Shown here: positions 7,912 through 14,241 of the stretch, piece by piece
Layout of the letters: each line of letters starts with the position of its first letter
How positions within the stretch are numbered: the stretch's first letter is position 1
Source of the DNA: CAZBUK01 sp964495085
GTDB taxonomy: Bacteria; Bacteroidota; Ignavibacteria; T3Sed10-11
NCBI GenBank assembly: GCA_964495085.1
Contig: CAZBUK010000067.1
Location: forward strand, 1 to 22,479
Length of the DNA stretch: 22,479 bases
Reading direction: 5' to 3'
Position numbers and translations under genes: made by a program
Notes under the pieces: model-generated
What the model was told of the DNA's origin: nothing
What the model saw: only the letters and a program-made list of their open reading frames with translations
The model's database searches: none

Positions 7912-9054
7912 GTGAAGCGAAAAGAATTTATTAAATACCTGGGTGCGGGAACGCTCGGATTATTACTGCCCGGATCTGTTCTCGGAAATCGGCTTCTGAC
8001 ATTATCGGAAGACCGAAGGAAAATAAAAAACTGGGCATGGATTGCAACCAATCTGAATGTATCGGACGACGAATGGCGATCCATGTTCGCACATCTGCGT
8101 GAATCAGGGATACATGCAGTACTCCCCGAAGTATTCGACAGCGAAACGGCATACTACGGGAGCGAACATCTGCCGGTAGGGGGCGAATGGCTTGAGAGAC
8201 TTTTGCCGATTGCAAAGAGCGAAGGACTTGAAGTGCATGCATGGATCTGGTGCATGCCATGCAACATCCCGGAAATTCAGAAAACCCGTCCGGAATGGTT
8301 CAGTGTAAACGGAAACGGAGAATCGACACTGGTAAATCCCGCCTATGTAAACTATTACAACTTTTTATGCCCGTCCAGAGAGGAAGTTAAAGAATTTCTT
8401 CAATTGAGAGTGAAGGAGCTCGCGGCATACGGCGAACTTGACGGTATTCATCTGGATTATATCCGCTACCCCGACGTCATCATAGCAGATGCTCTGAAGA
8501 AGCAATATAACGTCGTACAGGATCGCGAGTACCCGCAATTCGATTATTGTTACTGCGACGTGTGTAGAGGAGACTTTAACGAACTGACCGGCATCGATCC
8601 GGGACGACTGGATGATCCCAGTCTGAATGCGGAATGGCGCCGTTTCCGGTATGACAGCATAACCAGTCTCGTTAACGAACACCTTGTACCGATCGCCCGC
8701 CGCTCGGGTAAGGAGATTACAGCCGCGGTCTTCCCCAATTGGGAACATGTGCGCCAGCAATGGATGGTTTGGAACCTGGACGGGTATATGCCGATGCTGT
8801 ACCATAATTTTTACTACGGCAACATCGAGTGGATCAGAGCAGAGACGATGAAGGGAGTCTCTGCATTGGCAGGACGCGCGCCATTATACAGCGGGCTTTT
8901 TGTTCCTCGTCTGAATCCGGAGGAGCTGTCGCAGGCCGTACACGCTTCGCTCGGAAGCGGAGCATCCGGTTATTCGGTTTTCCATGCGAGAGCATTGGGA
9001 GCTGATCATCTGCAGAGCCTGAAGGCGGCGATTCCGAAAATTACTACGGAGTGA
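7912..9054 (+). CDS. Exported glycosyl-hydrolase-10-like (GHL10/UPF0748-type) protein
   Basis: The 380-residue protein resembles the GHL10-type TIM-barrel hydrolases. The hallmark is 'DGIHLDYIRYP' at residues 177-187, whose acidic and Arg residues lie in the predicted active site. Other barrel strands are 'GIHAVLPEVFD' (66-76), 'GLEVHAWIWCMPC' (105-117) and 'DGYMPMLYHNFYYG' (290-303). A cysteine cluster 'DYCYCDVC' at 211-218 could bind a metal or form disulphides. The N-terminus 'MKRKEFIKYLGAGTLGLLLPGSVLG' is Tat-leader-like, but with Lys-Arg-Lys in place of the twin arginine. The start is a GTG at 7912 without an obvious ribosome binding site; it is chosen because it preserves the leader. 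It follows a terminator and so forms its own unit. The glycan substrate is unknown. Confidence 0.85.
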   Translation: MKRKEFIKYLGAGTLGLLLPGSVLGNRLLTLSEDRRKIKNWAWIATNLNVSDDEWRSMFAHLRESGIHAVLPEVFDSETAYYGSEHLPVGGEWLERLLPIAKSEGLEVHAWIWCMPCNIPEIQKTRPEWFSVNGNGESTLVNPAYVNYYNFLCPSREEVKEFLQLRVKELAAYGELDGIHLDYIRYPDVIIADALKKQYNVVQDREYPQFDYCYCDVCRGDFNELTGIDPGRLDDPSLNAEWRRFRYDSITSLVNEHLVPIARRSGKEITAAVFPNWEHVRQQWMVWNLDGYMPMLYHNFYYGNIEWIRAETMKGVSALAGRAPLYSGLFVPRLNPEELSQAVHASLGSGASGYSVFHARALGADHLQSLKAAIPKITTE

Positions 9055-9712
9055 TCCAGCCGAGGTTCCGCCGTTGATACCCTCGAATTCGGCTACAACG
9101 CGGCGACTACAACCACTCCGAACATGTGCATCTTCTGCAATGAATCGATTTTTCGGGAATAAGGCTATTCCGTCAAATTGTTCCCCTCAACGACTCACCA
9201 GTTCGAGTTAACCGCAATACCGTACCGGCACGGTGATCGAACGATCTGCCGGCTATCGCCGAATATAATCACTTCGTAATAATTATCGAGATCTTTCGTA
9301 TGGGTGCGATTATTAGAAATAATTAATGTGGACCCGTGAATTTCAGCCGATATCGCACACATACGAATCGAACCTGAGTGTGCACATTTTGCATTTCGAT
9401 GAAAATGTGTGTATGCTACCCGTGACTTTGAGAGGAGCAGGCAAGGCGAGGCGCAACGGAGACTAAACGCAAATATTCCCCGACCCAACCTACCTACCCC
9501 GGATGCTCTGCATCTTATAATCCGTACCCATAAAACGTAATTCTCATATAAGTTCTTATTCGTATCGGAGCGCCGTTCGTCGTACTCCGGTGAGTCCGGT
9601 CGATCGGAAAACCGATCGATTCATATACAATACGGATCCGAGTGAAGATGAATCCGCGATCCTCGGCCGGATGAAAGATCCCGGTAGAAAAACCGGAATA
9701 GAAGGGCAGTGT
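9055..9712. other. Gene-poor region upstream of the ATP-grasp cassette
   Basis: No reading frame here looks like a protein of a known family. An open frame from a GTG at 9590 joins the ATP-grasp gene, but the first 41 codons are not family-like and cover a perfect hairpin (CGATCGG, AAAA, CCGATCG at 9601-9618). An inverted repeat with a candidate promoter at 9383-9417 is listed separately. The stretch from 9055 to about 9350 holds nothing I could identify. Confidence 0.5.
9383..9417 (+). promoter_or_regulatory. Candidate promoter overlapped by inverted repeat, upstream of ATP-grasp cassette
   Basis: TTGCAT at 9389-9394 and TATGCT at 9412-9417 are separated by 17 bases and each match about four positions of the sigma-70 consensus. 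The same segment carries an inverted repeat, CACATTTT at 9383-9390 and AAAATGTG at 9402-9409, that would place a dimeric regulator over the spacer and -35. If used, the leader before the ATP-grasp gene would be nearly 290 bases. The promoter match is modest. Confidence 0.3.
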
Positions 9713-10630
9713 ATGTTCCTACTGATAGGTCATCCTCAGGATCCATGCTGTCGGAGTGTTCGTGCCGAATTGGAGTTTCGGAACCATCCGGTTCGCCAGA
9801 TTATAAATCCGCTGCTGTCGCCTGCAAGATTCGATTGGTGGTTGGATAACGAACGTTCGTTGAGCGTACTCGGGTGGAACGGTGAACCCTCGGTTCCCAG
9901 CGATGACATCGAAGGTGTGCTGGTTCGTAACACGGGATGGATCGATCCGGACGGATGGGAGCCGGATGATCTTGTCTATATGCAGACCGAGGTTCAGGCG
10001 GCACTGCTCGCCTGGATGTGGAGTTTGAATTGTCCGGTAATTAACCGGTATCCATCGGCAATCTGGTATCATCCGTACATCCCCCTCCTATCGTGGCACC
10101 GGCTGCTGAACCGCTCCGGTCTTCCTACCCTGGAAACTTTGATTACAAATTCAGAAGAAGAAGCCCGGTCCTTCGGACAGAATCTGGCATCGAAAGGAAT
10201 ACCCGGAGCCGTGTACGGTCCGCTGACAAATCAGACACGTTACATCGTCGCCGGAGAACATGAATGGAGCGGTCTCGCGGCTATGCAGCGATACATGCCG
10301 ATCGGTCTCGCTGCTCCGTACGCTCAACCACAATCGGTGTGCGTTGTGGGCGAACGGGTTGTCTGGGATGGCGAACCGTCCGGAGTTCTGAAACGCCAAG
10401 AGGCGGCCTTATGTGAATTCGCGGCTTCCGCGGGACTCGCCTTTGTGGAATTAGCTTTCGCTCCAACGTCCGAGGGAGTGTGCGTCGTTTCCGTCGATCC
10501 TCATCCGCATATTGAACGTTTCGGCGCAGACGCCCGCCGGATGATCGCCGAAGGTATAGTACATCTGCTCTTTGCGGAAGAGGGATCCCGAAACAGTCCT
10601 GGACAGCCGGTTGAGGAGGAAATCACATGA
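9713..10630 (+). CDS. Degenerate ATP-grasp-fold protein, first of a tandem pair
   Basis: The product has 305 residues from the ATG at 9713, which is preceded by AAGGG at 9702-9706; a GTG at 9590 would add 41 unlike residues. The layout matches that of the next protein: an N-terminal Rossmann-like pre-ATP-grasp domain (1-110) with 'DIEGVLVRNTGW' (65-76), where the neighbour has 'EITGVFIRYLG', followed by an ATP-grasp-like half. The nucleotide and metal sites appear lost. 'VVSVDPHPH' (258-266) stands where the neighbour has 'CFEVNPAPG', so the metal-binding Glu and Asn are missing. 'GPLTNQTRY' (169-177) stands in place of a Lys-containing 'YKSLSG'. I infer an inactive partner or substrate-binding subunit for the following ATP-grasp enzyme. 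Its stop overlaps the next start by four bases, implying translational coupling. Assignment as ATP-grasp rests mainly on this pairing. Confidence 0.7.
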   Translation: MFLLIGHPQDPCCRSVRAELEFRNHPVRQIINPLLSPARFDWWLDNERSLSVLGWNGEPSVPSDDIEGVLVRNTGWIDPDGWEPDDLVYMQTEVQAALLAWMWSLNCPVINRYPSAIWYHPYIPLLSWHRLLNRSGLPTLETLITNSEEEARSFGQNLASKGIPGAVYGPLTNQTRYIVAGEHEWSGLAAMQRYMPIGLAAPYAQPQSVCVVGERVVWDGEPSGVLKRQEAALCEFAASAGLAFVELAFAPTSEGVCVVSVDPHPHIERFGADARRMIAEGIVHLLFAEEGSRNSPGQPVEEEIT

Positions 10631-11586
10631 TCCTTGTGTGCGGCGGACTTGCGGACCGGGTGACCGAACTTGTCTGCGCCCGGTTAAACGATTGTGGCTA
10701 TCCTTATAGAATATTGGATCTGGGTAACTATCCTTCCGGATACGAGATCACCTGGAGATGGAAAGATTCTGTTCCCCGCGGATATATAACCGGACCGGAT
10801 TGGAAGCTGGATATCGATGAGATTACCGGGGTGTTTATCAGGTATCTTGGAGCCGAAGGCCGCCTCCCGCCTGCGGGAATCGCGGCAGGAGCGGTATCCT
10901 CGATGTACTATGAATACGATACCGGACTTATGATCTTGCTCGAGGATCTATCTTGCCCGGTTGTCAATCGTATCGGAGATGGGCTCTCGAACAACAGCAA
11001 GGCATATCAGGCGTTGCTGATCCGGGAATGCGGTCTGCTCATACCGCCGACACTTGTTACGAACATACCGGAATCAGCCCACCGTTTTTACTCAGACCAC
11101 GGGGGGGATGTTATCTATAAATCATTGAGCGGTATACGCTCAATCGTCCGCCGGCTGGATTCCGGGCAGTTGTCTCGCCTCTCCCTGCTCCGGCACGGTC
11201 CTGCTCAGTTTCAGGCGTACATCCCGGGAGACAATATACGGGTACATACCGTGGGCGACAGATTGTTCGCAACTCGGATTCGATCTGAAGCGGTGGATTA
11301 CCGCTACGCCGGGCATGACGGACAGGAGGTGCAAATGGAACCGACGATCCTGCCGCCCGGGGTGGAAAATTCCTGTCTCCTACTCGCTGAAAAACTGGGG
11401 CTGCTTATGACGGGGATCGACCTCAAAGAGACACCGGAACATGAATACTACTGCTTCGAGGTCAACCCGGCTCCCGGATTCTTATACTATGAAAAATACT
11501 CGGGTCAGCCGATCAGCGCAGCATTGGCAGATCTCCTCCATCATGGTGCATCGATTCGATCCGGTGTGGAAAAGGAGGTGACCTAA
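10627..11586 (+). CDS. ATP-grasp ligase, MvdC/MvdD (graspetide maturase)-like
   Basis: The 319-residue protein looks like an ATP-grasp enzyme, a family that joins a carboxylate to an amine or hydroxyl through an acyl-phosphate. The N-terminal pre-ATP-grasp domain (about 1-115) has 'EITGVFIRYLG' (65-75), a pattern reminiscent of ribosomal-peptide ATP-grasp maturases. Later come 'VIYKSLSG' (162-169, with the nucleotide Lys165), 'FQAYIPGDNIRVHTVGD' (195-211), 'TGIDLK' (262-267) and 'CFEVNPAPGFLYYE' (276-289). Asp265, Glu278 and Asn280 are the likely magnesium ligands. The ATG overlaps the upstream stop as ATGA. A Glu-Lys-repeat protein is encoded 92 bases downstream and is the obvious candidate substrate. 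RimK-like amino-acid ligation is an alternative to macrocyclisation. Confidence 0.78.
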   Translation: MILVCGGLADRVTELVCARLNDCGYPYRILDLGNYPSGYEITWRWKDSVPRGYITGPDWKLDIDEITGVFIRYLGAEGRLPPAGIAAGAVSSMYYEYDTGLMILLEDLSCPVVNRIGDGLSNNSKAYQALLIRECGLLIPPTLVTNIPESAHRFYSDHGGDVIYKSLSGIRSIVRRLDSGQLSRLSLLRHGPAQFQAYIPGDNIRVHTVGDRLFATRIRSEAVDYRYAGHDGQEVQMEPTILPPGVENSCLLLAEKLGLLMTGIDLKETPEHEYYCFEVNPAPGFLYYEKYSGQPISAALADLLHHGASIRSGVEKEVT

Positions 11587-11678
11587 CCGTTAAAAAAAAT
11601 TATTTCGTGGCGCAGCGAAGATGTAGGACGTATCGATTCCGATAACTCAACGTTCATTAATCGCAAGGAGCATAACAT

Positions 11679-12203
11679 ATGGCAAAGTCGAAACGAGGCG
11701 CAGAGGGGACTGCAGACGCATCCAAGCAGCCCTTTGTATCGAAGAAAGACCGGCCCGAGGTTCGGATCAATCTCGATACTCCGCTGAACGAGTTGCGTGT
11801 ACGGGAACTTGGTACTATTCTCGGATTTATGGTGGGCAAGAGTCCACACTTCGAGGTGGGAAAAACGTCGATTAAGGATTTCTTCGATAAACCTTTTCCC
11901 GAGGTGGCGAAAGACTGGCTGAAAGAGATAAAGATCGAGAAGATTGAGAAGAATGAGAAGTTCGAGAAGAACGAGAAGTTCGAGAAGCATGAAAAACTCG
12001 AAAAGCCGGAGAAACATGAGAAACATGAGAAATTCGAGAAACCTGAGAAGATCGAGGTCAGAGAGCCGGTATTCGATCCGAATATCCCGGTAGGTCCGGA
12101 TCCCAGACTTGAGCAGTTAATCCAAACGGTGACCGGCCTGGCAACACAGGTAGGTCAACTCGCGAATCAGGTAGAGGAGTTGCGGAAGAAGGTCATGGGA
12201 TAA
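11679..12203 (+). CDS. Glu-Lys-X repeat protein with C-terminal coiled coil; candidate substrate of the ATP-grasp pair
   Basis: I do not recognise a named family for this 174-residue protein. A strong AAGGAG at 11665-11670 sits eight bases before the ATG. Residues 1-28 are basic and flexible. Residues 30-85 form a putative small domain ('LNELRVRELGTILGFMVG', then 'SIKDFFDKPFPEVAKDWLKE'). Residues 87-125 are thirteen uninterrupted Glu-Lys-X triplets in which only the third position varies (Ile, Asn, Phe, His, Leu, Pro). Residues 144-172 form a clean heptad coiled coil with hydrophobics at 147, 151, 154, 158, 161, 165, 168 and 172. There is no signal peptide or membrane segment. Adjacency to two ATP-grasp genes suggests that Glu and Lys side chains are modified or cross-linked; this is inference. 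A purely structural, oligomeric role is also possible. Confidence 0.75.
   Translation: MAKSKRGAEGTADASKQPFVSKKDRPEVRINLDTPLNELRVRELGTILGFMVGKSPHFEVGKTSIKDFFDKPFPEVAKDWLKEIKIEKIEKNEKFEKNEKFEKHEKLEKPEKHEKHEKFEKPEKIEVREPVFDPNIPVGPDPRLEQLIQTVTGLATQVGQLANQVEELRKKVMG
11937..12053 (+). repeat. Thirteen in-frame 9-base repeats encoding Glu-Lys-X
   Basis: Thirteen 9-base units of the form GA(G/A)AA(G/A)NNN run without interruption. The first six bases are conserved at the protein level with G/A wobble changes, while the third codon differs from unit to unit. The silent differences indicate an old array kept by selection on the protein, not a recent slippage product. Confidence 0.9.
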
Positions 12204-12236
12204 TACCCGTTCATTGTTTTGAATGGGTCGCGTACG

Positions 12237-12274
12237 ATCCGGCGGGGGAAGAGGTATGCACTCGCCGGATTTTT
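12237..12274 (+). terminator. Rho-independent terminator after the ATP-grasp cassette
   Basis: ATCCGGCG at 12237-12244 pairs perfectly with CGCCGGAT at 12263-12270, followed by a run of five T (12270-12274). A weaker hairpin at about 12205-12229 (ACCCGTTCA against TGAATGGGT) precedes it. Together they close the ATP-grasp cassette before the convergent AAA+ gene. Confidence 0.8.
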
Positions 12275-12361
12275 ATAGCTGAACCTCTTTCAGACCATCG
12301 ATATAGTGAATTGCAGGGCGGAGCAGTGATACGCCCGAAGCGCAGAGCAACGTATTCTGGT

Positions 12362-13207
12362 TCAGGGTGAATTCGTTCGGGTAAGCACGGAACTCCGGCT
12401 CTTGATCCTTTCAAAGGCCTCGAATATCTTCTCGAGTGTGCCTGCGGCCTTTTCGGTACCGGCGACCATCTCCTGCGGCAGCATGAAAGTTGCGCCTTTC
12501 GAGAAATGGATCGAACGATCGATGACCGCCTTCAATTCATAAATATTGTTCTCCCATTGCCGGTTGACCAGGATCTCGATCGCCTGTATGTCGATGATCG
12601 GTTCTTCAATTCCGATGTTCCGGCATGCCTCCCCGACGAAGTGTTCGACAAGCTGCGGTATATCTTCCTTCCGCTCCCTCAGCGGAGGTACGAACAACCG
12701 GTGGTAGGAAGCGAGATGGTCCGCAAGCCCTACCGTCAGTGATCTTTTGTGAACCAGTTTTTGCGGATCGTGTTTCATCGTGACGATGACGCGGATTCGA
12801 TTTGCCGCGGATTCGCCGTTCGTATGCTTCAATTGTTCCAGGAATTTGAGCAGAACTTTCTGATTCCTAAACCCCGACCGTTCGATTTCCTTAACGAGTA
12901 CCGTTCCCCCTTCCGCCAAAACAGTGAGTATACCGCCCAATGCGCAGTGATGCGGGGCGGGTTCTTCGTCATTGCCATAGAGCTGGACGAGGAGTTCCTT
13001 TTCAGCAATACCAGCGGGTTCGATTACGATTTGTGGGAGGGGAGAATTCGAGTTAAAACTCGCGGCATGAATATGATTCGCAATGACGCCTTTTCCCGCA
13101 CCCCGTTCACCGATGATAAGTATATTATCGCCAATGCCCGACAACCAGTGAATCTGTTTGATAATTTTCTTGATAGCTTTGCTGGTACCGACTAAGGGAG
13201 CAATCAT
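12362..13207 (-). CDS. Degenerate sigma-54-activator-type AAA+ protein, lacking GAFTGA and DNA-binding domain
   Basis: The 281-residue protein follows the layout of the central AAA+ domain of sigma-54 activators from its first residues. It has a Walker A-like 'GERGAGKG' (33-40), a Walker B-like 'GGTVLVKEIE' (100-109), the conserved 'LFVPPLRERKEDIPQLVEHF' (171-190), and 'WENNIYELKAVIDRSI' (218-233) matching the usual WPGNVREL helix. Several essential features are altered. Walker B has Lys for the catalytic Asp. The sigma-54-contacting GAFTGA loop is absent, with 'EEPAPHHCALGG' there instead. Sensor I Asn is missing. There is no receiver domain and no Fis-type helix-turn-helix. It is therefore unlikely to open sigma-54 promoters and may be a non-catalytic scaffold or an evolutionary remnant. 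It has no evident ribosome binding site, and lies 209 bases beyond the sugar operon, convergent with the ATP-grasp cassette. Confidence 0.75.
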   Translation of the reverse strand: MIAPLVGTSKAIKKIIKQIHWLSGIGDNILIIGERGAGKGVIANHIHAASFNSNSPLPQIVIEPAGIAEKELLVQLYGNDEEPAPHHCALGGILTVLAEGGTVLVKEIERSGFRNQKVLLKFLEQLKHTNGESAANRIRVIVTMKHDPQKLVHKRSLTVGLADHLASYHRLFVPPLRERKEDIPQLVEHFVGEACRNIGIEEPIIDIQAIEILVNRQWENNIYELKAVIDRSIHFSKGATFMLPQEMVAGTEKAAGTLEKIFEAFERIKSRSSVLTRTNSP

Positions 13208-13416
13208 GGGCTGTTTCGGTTGAGAATCTCTGCTGAATTTGGACTATGTGTATCGGGTTTAAAATAGGAGAACGGACACAGATAACCTGTGCGGAATCTC
13301 ACAATATATCAGTTATCAGCGTATTCACATGCGGCAGGTGTACAAAGGAAGGATTTCAAGAATGAAATTACCGGTTCATCCGGTACCGCGGACGGCCGAT
13401 GCTCCAAACGTCGTAC

Positions 13417-14214
13417 TTAAGGCACGAACGATTCCCAGTCCGCGGCTCTAAGTTCGGGATTGGGGACAAAGGAAAACGCATCAGGGGAGTTCTCGAATAT
13501 TGTGTATATCGGTCTGGAATTGTCGATGCCGAAAGCTTCGTATTTTCCGGGTTTTTTAAGGGTCAGGGGACTTTTTCGGTATGCAGGATTTGCGATCCAC
13601 TCCATGTTGCCTGATGGTTCGATGACAGGGTACCAGGCGAGTCCCTGTCTGCTGCGGACGGCGGCGTATTCAAAGCCATAGTCCCGGGTACACCAGGCTC
13701 CGAAAACGAGGGGTATTTCCGGATCGGCGCTGATAGTTGCGTGACCCCATCCCGGCGGTACGATGACTACTTCGCCAGCGGATGCCCGGACAGCGTAGCA
13801 TCTTCCCGGATCGGCTTCTACACGTTCCTGCATATATATTACCGCAGCTCCTCGCCATATCTCATATACCTCCGGAGTCGACCAGCCGTTTCGTGAAGAA
13901 ACTGAGTGAACGTGGCCCTGGCTTCTTACCGGCTCCCGGCCGAGTCTCCCGGCTGCATAGGCGACTGCTCCAAAGAGAAGATCGCGTTCAACCAGTAGCC
14001 GCCGGTGGTGTGCTTTACCGATATCCATAGCGATAGCATACACGGGATCGGGTCCCGAACATTCGGGATCCAGTAGACTTGGCTGTATATCGCGAAGTCT
14101 TCGGATTTCAACCTCGGGACCGAATACCCCTGGCCCGTATTCGAAACCGGGTTTTCCCGCAGAAGGAAATATAGCAAATCCGGGATAGAAGCCAACGTGT
14201 TCCGATGTGTTCAT
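13417..14214 (-). CDS. Cupin-type (archaeal-type) glucose-6-phosphate isomerase, long form
   Basis: The 265-residue protein would interconvert glucose-6-phosphate and fructose-6-phosphate. It belongs to the metal-dependent cupin isomerase family first known from archaea, not the classical Pgi fold. The probable metal ligands are His101 and His103 ('SQGHVHS'), Glu115 or Glu118 in 'TPEVYEIWRG', and His158 in 'VPPGWGHATIS'. The preceding region 'MDIGKAHHRRLLVERDLLFG' leads into the cupin core. It carries about 70 residues more than the other cupin isomerase in this operon, mostly as a C-terminal tail ('WESFVP' end). It is the last gene of the sugar operon, 27 bases after the sugar porter. The two proteins differ too much to be a recent duplication and may have different substrates. 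Confidence 0.85.
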   Translation of the reverse strand: MNTSEHVGFYPGFAIFPSAGKPGFEYGPGVFGPEVEIRRLRDIQPSLLDPECSGPDPVYAIAMDIGKAHHRRLLVERDLLFGAVAYAAGRLGREPVRSQGHVHSVSSRNGWSTPEVYEIWRGAAVIYMQERVEADPGRCYAVRASAGEVVIVPPGWGHATISADPEIPLVFGAWCTRDYGFEYAAVRSRQGLAWYPVIEPSGNMEWIANPAYRKSPLTLKKPGKYEAFGIDNSRPIYTIFENSPDAFSFVPNPELRAADWESFVP

Positions 14215-14241
14215 ATGCGTAACGATTCTACTTCTTTCATA

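Noticed and set aside
9195..9488. A 97-codon minus-strand open frame in the gene-poor region.
   Set aside because: No recognisable domain, low-complexity Cys/Arg-rich composition, and no ribosome binding site or neighbour support.
9590..9712. GTG at 9590 as start of the first ATP-grasp gene.
   Set aside because: The added 41 residues are unlike the family and cover a perfect hairpin. The ATG at 9713 has a ribosome binding site and begins directly with the first beta strand.
12749..13195. A 148-codon plus-strand open frame opposite the AAA+ gene.
   Set aside because: It is the antisense shadow of a frame with recognisable AAA+ motifs and has no domain of its own.
13277..13291. CACAG / CTGTG palindrome upstream of the degenerate AAA+ gene, considered as an operator.
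   Set aside because: Five-base arms are expected by chance at this scale and no promoter elements align with it.
13369..13385. TACCGG / CCGGTA hairpin downstream of the sugar operon, considered as its terminator.
   Set aside because: On the minus strand the six-base-pair stem is followed by ATTTC instead of a T run, so support is too weak.
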